A DNA stretch of 64,000 bases from Cytophagales bacterium (GTDB lineage: Bacteria > Bacteroidota > Bacteroidia > Cytophagales > Spirosomataceae): assembly GCA_024742395.1 (NCBI GenBank), contig JANSYO010000005.1, positions 57,770 to 121,769 on the forward strand. Reading direction: 5' to 3'. Position numbers and translations under genes: made by a program. Position 1 is the stretch's first letter, and each line of letters opens with the position of its first letter. Below the pieces are notes generated by a model. That model worked only from the letters and a program-made list of their open reading frames with translations. It had not been told where the DNA came from and did no database searches. This document shows positions 1 through 7,601 of the stretch, one piece after another.

Positions 1-1230
1 TTTGTTAAGGAACGGCAAGTCAATTGGCGGGGAGAAACGCTCACCTTGAAACAAGGCGAGTTTATTTTAGAAGAAGTAGATAAGAAATTTGAGGGAGATT
101 ATCTGGATGCTTTGCAATTACTGGATTTGATGAAGGCTTTTGAGCTAGCTTTTGAGATACCTGAACAAAATCCAAGACGATTTATTGCTCCACAGTATTT
201 GCCTGGAAAGCCTCCTATATCGGATGCCCAATTGAATAAATTAAAATACTCCTACCATGATTTGGCCTTGACTCTGGAGTTTGGGCAATATTTGCCACCA
301 TCTCTCATTTCCCGGATTATCTCACAAAAGGGCCATTTGATAAAGGAAAACGATGAACCACTTTGGCGAAACGGTTTGGTATATGAGGAAAATGGACAAA
401 GCACTTTTGTTTTATGTATTCCTGATGAAAACAAAATTGAGGTTTATCTCAAGTCAAAATATGATAATACTAGGAATATTTTGCTTCGTGATTTTATGGT
501 ATTCATGGAGGAGAAATATAAGGAAGAGTTGGAAGAAATGTATGTAAGGCTTCCTAATGAACAAGGGAAGGTTAAATGGAAAGATTTACTTATTGCAAAA
601 AGGGAAGGGGGAAATAAAGCAAAAAATTTTGACAAATCATTTGATAGAGAATTGGTTGATTCCAAGCCTTTTGAGTTTTTGTTCGAGAAGTTTGAGAGGG
701 AGCCGGTTAGAATATTCTTATGTTATTCCACAGGGGACAATCGAGAAAAGTATACTTTGTTTAAGAAGCTAAAGCCCGCTTTGGAGGCTTTTGGGAAGAA
801 TGAAAATGTTAAAATAGAACTTTTTCATGACAAAGAAATGCCAACAGGCTCAGATTGGCTCCAAACTATAAGAGAGAACATCCGAAGTAATGATATCCTC
901 ATTTGTCTATTATCTAATGACTTTTTCAACTCAAACTTCATAGACATGGAAGAACATGGTAATGTTTTAAGAGATATTTTGGCCGAAAAAAGGAATAGCC
1001 TAATAGCACCAATTTATCTAAAAGACTGCCAAATAAAAGAAGGAAAACATATAGCCAATTTTAATATATGGAAACCTGACCCAAGTGAATATGGACTAAG
1101 TGTTAGCTCAGCTAACTTTAGCTTTAGCAACTTAATCGGCCATGCAAATGATAGTTATATTGATAATTACGTGAATGGGTTTGTGAGTAGTATTTCGGGA
1201 GAGATTTTAAAAGCTGCTAGGCTTAAATAA
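1..1230 (+). CDS. Roco-family protein, C-terminal part (COR-TIR), cut by left edge
   Basis: The reading frame is open from base 1, so the TTG at 46 is probably not the start and the true N-terminus lies outside the window. The visible N-terminal half matches a COR domain, the dimerisation module that follows Roc GTPases (segments LMKAFELAFEIP, FIAPQYLP and LPPSLISRII, then a LWRNGLVYEE strand). The last ~170 residues are a TIR domain beginning PVRIFLCYSTGDN, with DILICLLSNDFF and a Glu four residues after Phe in NFIDMEE, the usual place of the TIR catalytic glutamate. By analogy with other bacterial TIRs it may cleave NAD+, which is inference. It is followed 43 bp later by another Roco-TIR gene on the same strand. 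LRR and Roc parts would be expected upstream. Confidence 0.8.
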   Translation, partial: FVKERQVNWRGETLTLKQGEFILEEVDKKFEGDYLDALQLLDLMKAFELAFEIPEQNPRRFIAPQYLPGKPPISDAQLNKLKYSYHDLALTLEFGQYLPPSLISRIISQKGHLIKENDEPLWRNGLVYEENGQSTFVLCIPDENKIEVYLKSKYDNTRNILLRDFMVFMEEKYKEELEEMYVRLPNEQGKVKWKDLLIAKREGGNKAKNFDKSFDRELVDSKPFEFLFEKFEREPVRIFLCYSTGDNREKYTLFKKLKPALEAFGKNENVKIELFHDKEMPTGSDWLQTIRENIRSNDILICLLSNDFFNSNFIDMEEHGNVLRDILAEKRNSLIAPIYLKDCQIKEGKHIANFNIWKPDPSEYGLSVSSANFSFSNLIGHANDSYIDNYVNGFVSSISGEILKAARLK

Positions 1231-1273
1231 AGTAATTTGGGAAGTAATTAAAGCTATCGCACGAACACAGAGT

Positions 1274-4200
1274 ATGGAATCCTTAAAAACAGAACCAAAA
1301 TTCTCTCAAAGAATCAAAGAAGTTATTTCACTTTCAAGGGAAGAAGCACTTCGTCTTGGCCATGATTATATAGGTACTGAGCATTTCATACTTGGGATGA
1401 TTAGTGAAGGTAATGGAATGGGATTAGAATTAATCCGCAAAACAGGCATTAAAACTATTGAATTAAAGCAGAGGATAGAGTCTGTAATTCGTTCCAAAGG
1501 TGCGAATTACATCAATAACCTATCGAACTTACCTTTAACAAGGCAATCTGAAAAGGTATTAAAAATCTCACATTTGGAAGCAAAGATATTCCATTCAACG
1601 ATTATTGATACCGAGCATTTATTACTAGCTATTTTAAGAGATACTGATAATTTGGGTTGCCAAATCCTAAATAGATTTAAATTGAATTATAATCTAATTA
1701 AGGAAATTCTTGAGATTCATTTAATAGGAGAAACTAATAATATAGAAAATGTTGATACAACAGAAGCAACATGGAATGAGAAGATACTAAGACTTAGTCA
1801 AGTAGCTAGGAAGTTAAATGTTAGTATTAATACTATAACTGAACATCTCGCAAAAGAAGGAATAAAAATTAGTACTAACCCTAATTCAAAAATTAGATCC
1901 TATAATTTACTTTTATTACAGGAAATGTTTAACACTAACTCGCTTATTGGTGAAGTAAAGGTTAAATATAGTGAAGTTGTCGAGGAAAATAAGCTAAGTT
2001 TAAATCATGAGGTTGCTAACAGAATTAATAAGTCTTTGGAAGATAAAAGTCTTACGACGCTGGATCTCAGTTATTTAGAATTACGTCGTATTCCAAAAGA
2101 ATTAAAAAATATAACACACATTAAGAAAATAAAGCTTAATGGAAATAATTTAACGAACATTGAAAATATTCCGGATGGCGTTGAAGAAATTGATTTAAGT
2201 AATAATTCAATTTCTAAAATTGAAGAACTTCCTAATTCAATTTTACATCTAAATTTAAATTCGAATAAAATTCTTCAAATAGGAGATTTACCAATAAGTC
2301 TACGTAAACTAAATGTAAATGATAATCAAATAGAAAGGCTTGTTATAACTAAAGGTTTAAAAACATTAAGCATTTGTAATAACGCCGTTAAATCTATTTC
2401 CAACAAACAAAAATATTTTGAACTTACCGAATTATATCTTTTTGGTAATCCAGTCGAAAATTTACACCCAAGCACATTAGGTGAAAATGAGAAAACTAAT
2501 TGTTTAAGTTTGGTCAAAAACTTTTTTGTTGAATTAAGAAGAAAAAAAGAGATCAATCGAAATGTAAAACTGGTATTGATAGGGAATAGTAATGTAGGTA
2601 AAAGCAGTATCCTGAATGCTTTAAAAGATCTTCCCTGTGATGAAAACATAAAATCAACACATGCAATTGCCTTAGATTCCTTTAAATATTCTCATAAAGA
2701 TTTTCCAGTACATTTTAGTGTATGGGATCTAGGTGGGCAAGAAATTTACTATGGCACTCATCGGATATTCATGACTTCTACAGCTATTCAATTGCTGGTA
2801 TATGATGAGATTACTGAATGTATTTCGGTATCACCAGATCGTATTGTTGAAGGTGAATTGGTTAGGCACATAAACCTTCCATTTTACCTGAGTCGAATTA
2901 GAGAACTTAGTCCGGATAGTGAAGTAATTATAGTACGGAATAAAATTGAAGTGCCTTCTAATCCTATAAACTACAGCGACGTTTTCTATAATTATCGTCC
3001 TTTTCCAATAAGTGTTTTTTTATCGAAGGGCATAGAAACTTTGAAAACTGAAATTTGGGAAAAAGCTAAGTCTCTAGAATTATATGGGATGGAAGTTCCT
3101 TTCTATTGGGAAAAAATCCGAAAAATAATTCTTGAACATAATGGCGAAAATGCTTTGTCTGGTAAGTTAATCACCATTGAATTATTTACAAAATTATGCT
3201 TAGAGGAAGGTGTTCTAGAAGAAGGAGTAAAAGATCTAATTGTTTACCTACATAATACAGGGGCCATTTATTATAAAAAAGAACTGGGTGAATATATTAT
3301 CCTGGATATTATTTGGGCTCTAAATGCCATATATAAAATACTAGACAGAGAAAGTAATTTCTATAAAGAAATGCGATCGCTATCATATGGCAAATGTAAT
3401 GTAAGAACAGTTTTCGAAGACTTAGATACAACTAATCAAAAATACTCTATTGAAGAAAAATGGCTATTTCTTAATTTTATGAGAAGTAGTGGTATGTGCT
3501 TTCCTTTTAAAATTAAAGAAAATGAAGAAGATAACTTAGATACCCAATTTGTATTTCCGGAATTTTTACCGAGGGATAAACCCGATGTAGTGGATCTATG
3601 GGAAATGAAAAAAGGGAAGAAGTGTATTTGGGTCAAAAAATTTAACTTTTTACCCTATTACCCATTGCACGGGTTTATAAACTCTTTTGGCTCAAAAACG
3701 CCCTTTAATTTTATTTGGCGTAATGGAATTTTAATTCTTTTTGAAAGAAAAGATTATACTGGCTTTCTCATTGAGGCTGATTTCGATAATAATAAGCTGA
3801 TACTAACAATTGATGAAACAGTGTCTGAATGGTTTGATGCTATTACTGATGCAATAATAGTACATGGAGATAATGATGAAGCAGAATGGGAATTAATACA
3901 TGGTTCTAAGATTCCAATAAAAGAAAAAAAGGAAGTAAGTGATTTAGATAAATTAAAGGATATTGAACAAAAAAATATCTTCGAAGCTATTGAGAAAAAA
4001 AGAGCAGGAAAATTGGTGATATCATATGCTAAAGAAGATTTGGATCAACTAAAGCTAATTGTAGAATATTTGGAAGCACAAGGTATTGACTATTGGTATG
4101 ATGAAAATCTTTCTAATCGTGAAGATTGGACATTAGAAATTGAAAAGGAGTTTAAAGAAGCTGGAGGTTTTCTCATATTGCTAAGCCATCATTACATGCT

Positions 4201-4438
4201 ACCAAAGAAAAAGTTTATTCATGAAAACGAAGTGCCAATTATTCTGGATGGATTCAAAGAAAAAAAATTTGCCACGATCTTAAAAGTTGGGGCTTTCGAC
4301 CTAAATGAAGACGCACCAATTTCATGTATTAATATGTATTCTAAAGGTGAGGTTATGCCTGATTTAATGAAGGACGAAAGCCAATGCAAACATTATATAA
4401 ATAGGTTTGTAAGTGATGGTATAATGAAAAAGTTCTAG
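1274..4438 (+). CDS. ClpN-ClpN / IF2_N-like / LRR / Roc-COR / TIR multidomain protein
   Basis: This 1054-residue protein has two Clp N-type repeats (about 8-75 and 85-150, each with a TEHxxLxxI core), then a segment at ~170-220 (RLSQVARKLNVSINTITEHL) resembling the small IF2 N-terminal domain. Leucine-rich repeats follow at ~258-395 and a Roc GTPase from ~430. The Roc part has P-loop GNSNVGKSS (437-445), switch II DLGGQE (~484) and NKIE (~555). A COR region runs to ~890 and a TIR domain from ~913 (KLVISYAKEDLDQ) has a candidate catalytic Glu in HENEV. Roco proteins act as GTP-regulated dimers and TIR is probably the NADase or signalling output. The Clp N repeats could bind partner or unfolded proteins. 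The ClpN fusion is unusual. Domain calls come from motifs read by eye. Confidence 0.85.
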   Translation: MESLKTEPKFSQRIKEVISLSREEALRLGHDYIGTEHFILGMISEGNGMGLELIRKTGIKTIELKQRIESVIRSKGANYINNLSNLPLTRQSEKVLKISHLEAKIFHSTIIDTEHLLLAILRDTDNLGCQILNRFKLNYNLIKEILEIHLIGETNNIENVDTTEATWNEKILRLSQVARKLNVSINTITEHLAKEGIKISTNPNSKIRSYNLLLLQEMFNTNSLIGEVKVKYSEVVEENKLSLNHEVANRINKSLEDKSLTTLDLSYLELRRIPKELKNITHIKKIKLNGNNLTNIENIPDGVEEIDLSNNSISKIEELPNSILHLNLNSNKILQIGDLPISLRKLNVNDNQIERLVITKGLKTLSICNNAVKSISNKQKYFELTELYLFGNPVENLHPSTLGENEKTNCLSLVKNFFVELRRKKEINRNVKLVLIGNSNVGKSSILNALKDLPCDENIKSTHAIALDSFKYSHKDFPVHFSVWDLGGQEIYYGTHRIFMTSTAIQLLVYDEITECISVSPDRIVEGELVRHINLPFYLSRIRELSPDSEVIIVRNKIEVPSNPINYSDVFYNYRPFPISVFLSKGIETLKTEIWEKAKSLELYGMEVPFYWEKIRKIILEHNGENALSGKLITIELFTKLCLEEGVLEEGVKDLIVYLHNTGAIYYKKELGEYIILDIIWALNAIYKILDRESNFYKEMRSLSYGKCNVRTVFEDLDTTNQKYSIEEKWLFLNFMRSSGMCFPFKIKENEEDNLDTQFVFPEFLPRDKPDVVDLWEMKKGKKCIWVKKFNFLPYYPLHGFINSFGSKTPFNFIWRNGILILFERKDYTGFLIEADFDNNKLILTIDETVSEWFDAITDAIIVHGDNDEAEWELIHGSKIPIKEKKEVSDLDKLKDIEQKNIFEAIEKKRAGKLVISYAKEDLDQLKLIVEYLEAQGIDYWYDENLSNREDWTLEIEKEFKEAGGFLILLSHHYMLPKKKFIHENEVPIILDGFKEKKFATILKVGAFDLNEDAPISCINMYSKGEVMPDLMKDESQCKHYINRFVSDGIMKKF

Positions 4439-4446
4439 ATTAAGTG

Positions 4447-4762
4447 ATGAATTCTTTTAAAAATGAAGTTTTCATTTTCTCAAAAGTGAAGATTGCTCAT
4501 GTGGTAAAGGAAGTTTATGACTTCTTAACAGATAAATGATTGAAGGTTTTTGATTCGGAGTATACGCTATCAGAACGTTCTAAACTATCTGATTTTATAG
4601 GAAGGCTACAAGAAGAACCGTATTTTTTCCTAAGTTAGAAAAAAGGTTCTATATTCATCTGATGAAATAATATACTTGACAAATTGGTATAAGTATGAAT
4701 GCATTGTTAATGAATTTAATTTAAAAAATGAAAATTCCACCAAGGATTGCCGAGATGTTTAG
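4447..4762 (+). pseudogene. Decayed small gene between the Roco-TIR gene and the membrane protein
   Basis: An ATG at 4447 starts a 30-codon reading frame ending in TGA at 4537-4539. The same frame continues for 32 more coding-like codons (SEYTLSERSKLSDFIGRLQE...) to TAG at 4636-4638. One base over, a third open stretch (VLYSSDEIIYLTNWYKYECI...) runs to TAG at 4760-4762. Read with one stop suppressed and one frameshift repaired near the A-run at 4639-4644, this is a coherent ~105-residue protein. I do not recognise the family. The stop, the shift and the protein-like composition point to a recently broken gene that was part of the plus-strand cluster. It could also be chance, given the AT-rich background. 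Confidence 0.5.
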
Positions 4763-4780
4763 GGGGAATTTTCTGTCATT
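4730..4780 (+). terminator. Weak candidate hairpin before the 349-residue gene
   Basis: GAAAATTCC at 4730-4738 and GGAATTTTC at 4765-4773 form a perfect 9-bp inverted repeat with a 26-base loop, followed by T-rich sequence. It could end transcription from the Roco-TIR genes. The long loop makes this uncertain. Confidence 0.25.
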
Positions 4781-4835
4781 TAGATTTACTTTTCATTTTT
4801 AATTTGATTCTTCAAATTCTTTATTAACAGTTCAA

Positions 4836-5885
4836 ATGGGATTTCTAAGCGATTTAAATGAAGGCTTAAAATCTTTTGGTAAAGGTTTTAGAAGTGTAAT
4901 AACCTTCGGAGCTTCTGATAGACTTGAAGAAGCTAAAAATATCTACAATCTGCGAAACAGAGAACTAGAAAATGTTCAGAAAGATTTTCTTAGAGAAAGA
5001 GAAAGAACAATGGAAGTTCTTGGTGATGAAGCACATAATAAAGTTGTTTCAGTAGAACTTTTAAAAGAAATTAGAGAACGATTTAAGGCATTGAAATCTG
5101 AAAATAGTTTTATATATAAAATTAGATTGATTGATTATGGTATTATCAGACTTAAGCCTTCAACTATCTTCAAAAACGTATTCAAAAGTGTTGCCTTATC
5201 ATCTGAGCTTTTTATAGATATAAGTAGTGATCTTGCGACTATAAATGGTCTGTATCACAAATCATTTGCATCTAAACATGTTGTTTCCAAACATTATGCT
5301 TCAAACCATGCAAGTGTTTTGGCAAAAACAAAATCGACCACATATTTAAGTTCAAAACCATTTGTGGCCAAGGCAACTGGTGTTAAGCTATTAGGTGGTA
5401 AAGCAGTAACAACAGCAGTATTAACTAAATCAACTATGGCAGGAACTACTATGGTTGCGAGCAAAGGTATATTGACAGGGGTTTTAGGTACATTTGCTTT
5501 ACCCTTTGTAATTATAGGAGGAGCATTATTTGAAAATCTGAATGTTAGGAGTAAAATTGAAAACATCCAAAAAGAAGTATTTAAACTAAATAATGAAATT
5601 GATGTCTTGAATAAAAAAATAATTAAATGCATCAAAATTCAGAATAGTTCACAGGAAAGGTTAGCAAATGTAATCGAGGTCCAAAAAAATATTGAAACTT
5701 CTGTTTTCATTTTAGAGCAAGAAATAGTAGAAATTTTTGGAAGCTTCAAATTAGTGAAAAGAATATGGGCTAAATTTTGTCTATTCTTTGGCCTTCCTAA
5801 TAAAGACCTTACGAAAATTAGAGGGGCAAAAGTTAGAACTAAGCAACAAATAAATCAGTTAATAAGGCTTGTAAAACAAAACTAG
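4836..5885 (+). CDS. Unknown protein: coiled coils flanking a Gly/Ala/Thr-rich membrane segment
   Basis: Family not recognised (349 residues). The N-terminus (MGFLSDLNEGLKSFGKGFRS) is amphipathic. Residues ~28-90 are charged and helical. Residues ~160-232 are rich in Gly, Ala, Thr and Val and end in a clear hydrophobic stretch (GILTGVLGTFALPFVIIGGA, ~211-230) long enough to cross a membrane. Residues ~235-300 are again predicted coiled coil, followed by a basic tail. Coil, hydrophobic hairpin, coil is a layout seen in several membrane-disrupting effectors, but no homology supports that here. The next gene starts two bases after the stop, so the two are co-transcribed. The AT-rich composition resembles the Roco-TIR gene upstream. 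Confidence 0.75.
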   Translation: MGFLSDLNEGLKSFGKGFRSVITFGASDRLEEAKNIYNLRNRELENVQKDFLRERERTMEVLGDEAHNKVVSVELLKEIRERFKALKSENSFIYKIRLIDYGIIRLKPSTIFKNVFKSVALSSELFIDISSDLATINGLYHKSFASKHVVSKHYASNHASVLAKTKSTTYLSSKPFVAKATGVKLLGGKAVTTAVLTKSTMAGTTMVASKGILTGVLGTFALPFVIIGGALFENLNVRSKIENIQKEVFKLNNEIDVLNKKIIKCIKIQNSSQERLANVIEVQKNIETSVFILEQEIVEIFGSFKLVKRIWAKFCLFFGLPNKDLTKIRGAKVRTKQQINQLIRLVKQN

Positions 5886-5887
5886 AA

Positions 5888-6241
5888 ATGAGCAATTCTT
5901 TGCGAAAATATGAGAATTCAGATAACAACATTCAACTAGTCGATGCTGTTAAGAGTTTATTCACTACTGCAGGAAATATTTCAGAAAAGTTTGAAATTCT
6001 TAAAATAGAAACGAATAAACTCATGTTGGAATCACAAAGAATTCAAAGTGAATCAGAAAGAATTCAGAAAGATTTTGATTTGGAAATGTCCAAAGAGAAT
6101 AACATGCATACCGAGATAATGCATCTTTTGGAGGAAAGAACCTTAAATATCAACAAAGCGATTGCAAGCGGAGATTTAAAAATCTTAGAATTGGTAGTTG
6201 ATCTTTATAAATCACTCGATAATATAAGGGGTAGGTTGTAA
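5888..6241 (+). CDS. Small coiled-coil protein, partner of the preceding gene
   Basis: This is a 117-residue, soluble, highly charged protein. Residues ~50-70 hold a short repeat (ESQRIQSESERIQKDF) in heptad-like spacing, followed by a helical C-terminus. It has no signal peptide or membrane segment, and I recognise no family. It begins two bases after the upstream stop, so the two products probably work together, perhaps as effector and regulator or as two subunits of one complex; this is inference from spacing only. Its stop is 12 bp from the convergent stop of the TIR-Sel1 gene on the other strand. Confidence 0.75.
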   Translation: MSNSLRKYENSDNNIQLVDAVKSLFTTAGNISEKFEILKIETNKLMLESQRIQSESERIQKDFDLEMSKENNMHTEIMHLLEERTLNINKAIASGDLKILELVVDLYKSLDNIRGRL

Positions 6242-6253
6242 ATTAATAATAAT

Positions 6254-7588
6254 TTAAATATTCAAGATTAATTTTTTAGCTGCGTATGACCCCTTTTTAC
6301 TAGCCTCCGAAAGAGCTTTAATTGCAAAACTTCTATCCGGGTCAACGCCTGTTCCTTTTAAATAGATTAGGCCTAACCTATATAATCCTTCTACAGAGCC
6401 GAAATCGGCAGCAACAGCAAAATAGTATGCCGCTTCTTTATAATTCTGGACTACTTTATCTCCATCATAATAGAGATTTGCTGCTATTAAAGCTGAATCA
6501 ACATGCCCTAGTTTAGCAGCTTTTGAATAATAATTTAAAGCTGAAAAATAATTAACTGATACACCAATTCCATAGTAGTAGCATCTCGCCAAATTAATGA
6601 TTCCTAAGAAATGATTGTTTTTCGCCGCAGCTTCATAACAAATAAAGGCATTGTACGGGTTATTGTTGGATTTTACTAAATTCTTCTCGTACAAAACTCC
6701 TAAATAATTTTTGGAGGAATCATTATATTCAGCTGAATTATCAAACCAGTAAAATGCTTCAGAATAATTTTCCAGAAAATAAACGCCATCGAAATTATAT
6801 AAACCAATTCTGAATTGAGCCGAAGAATCTCCTTCTTTTGCTGCGTTATAATAATTATTATACGCTATCTTTTGGTCTTTTGTTATTCCTCCTTGACCAA
6901 ACTCATAAATTATTCCTAAATTATTCATGGCTTGTGTATTCCCATTTCTTGCCGATTCTGAATACCAAAAAATAGCAGCATTTGTATTTTGATAAACACC
7001 TAATCCATAAAAATACATGTAGCCGAGGTTTAACTGACTTGCAGGATCACCCATTTCGGATGCTTGTTCATAAAATTTGAGGGCTTCGGTGTATTCCTTT
7101 TTATCAAAGTGCTGATTTCCCATATTATTTAAGCTTTCAAAAGGCTTCTCGGATTCACTTTTTTGTAATTGATCTTTGTTTAAATAACAAAGAACCTCGT
7201 TAAAATTGAACTCGTCGAATCTAATAGCGGTGTAGTTTCTCAAGCTAGGTGGTAAATCTTCTATTTTTAAATTTCCGACAAGAAGGGTAAGAATATTCCC
7301 GTAATAAGTTGAATTACTTCTCTTTCGGTTTATATAGAAACCCCACTCAGCTTCCACCCAAGAAGCAGTAATATACTGTTTGCTACTGCTCAAGACAATC
7401 ATGTGTTTGACATTTGGCAATACTTCATCAATTGCTTTTCGATAATCCGAATTACCAATTTGTTGCAAAGAATGTCTTGACTCAAATACTTTAAGCCCAT
7501 TGGCCGTTAGGAAGTCATATAGAATTTTTGCAAATTCCTTATCTTCTTCTTTTCTTGAAATAAATACGTCGTAATTGTAAGAATTCAT
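6254..7588 (-). CDS. TIR domain protein with Sel1-like repeats (copy A)
   Basis: The 444-residue protein has an N-terminal TIR domain at ~5-140 (YNYDVFISRKEEDKEFA). The motif SWVEAEW places Glu81 four residues after Trp77, the spacing of the SARM1-type NADase glutamate, so catalysis is plausible. From ~155 to the end run about seven divergent Sel1/TPR-like units (for example SQLNLGYMYFYGLGV and AMNNLGIIYEFGQG), which normally form a solenoid that binds other proteins. It is the last gene of the minus-strand operon, 13 bases after the channel gene. It differs from copy B in both TIR sequence and repeat sequence, so it is not a simple recent duplicate. The likely role is signal producer or sensor in the island's TIR/SLOG system, which is inference. 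Confidence 0.9.
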   Translation of the reverse strand: MNSYNYDVFISRKEEDKEFAKILYDFLTANGLKVFESRHSLQQIGNSDYRKAIDEVLPNVKHMIVLSSSKQYITASWVEAEWGFYINRKRSNSTYYGNILTLLVGNLKIEDLPPSLRNYTAIRFDEFNFNEVLCYLNKDQLQKSESEKPFESLNNMGNQHFDKKEYTEALKFYEQASEMGDPASQLNLGYMYFYGLGVYQNTNAAIFWYSESARNGNTQAMNNLGIIYEFGQGGITKDQKIAYNNYYNAAKEGDSSAQFRIGLYNFDGVYFLENYSEAFYWFDNSAEYNDSSKNYLGVLYEKNLVKSNNNPYNAFICYEAAAKNNHFLGIINLARCYYYGIGVSVNYFSALNYYSKAAKLGHVDSALIAANLYYDGDKVVQNYKEAAYYFAVAADFGSVEGLYRLGLIYLKGTGVDPDRSFAIKALSEASKKGSYAAKKLILNI

Positions 7589-7601
7589 AAAATTACTAGT
7601 T

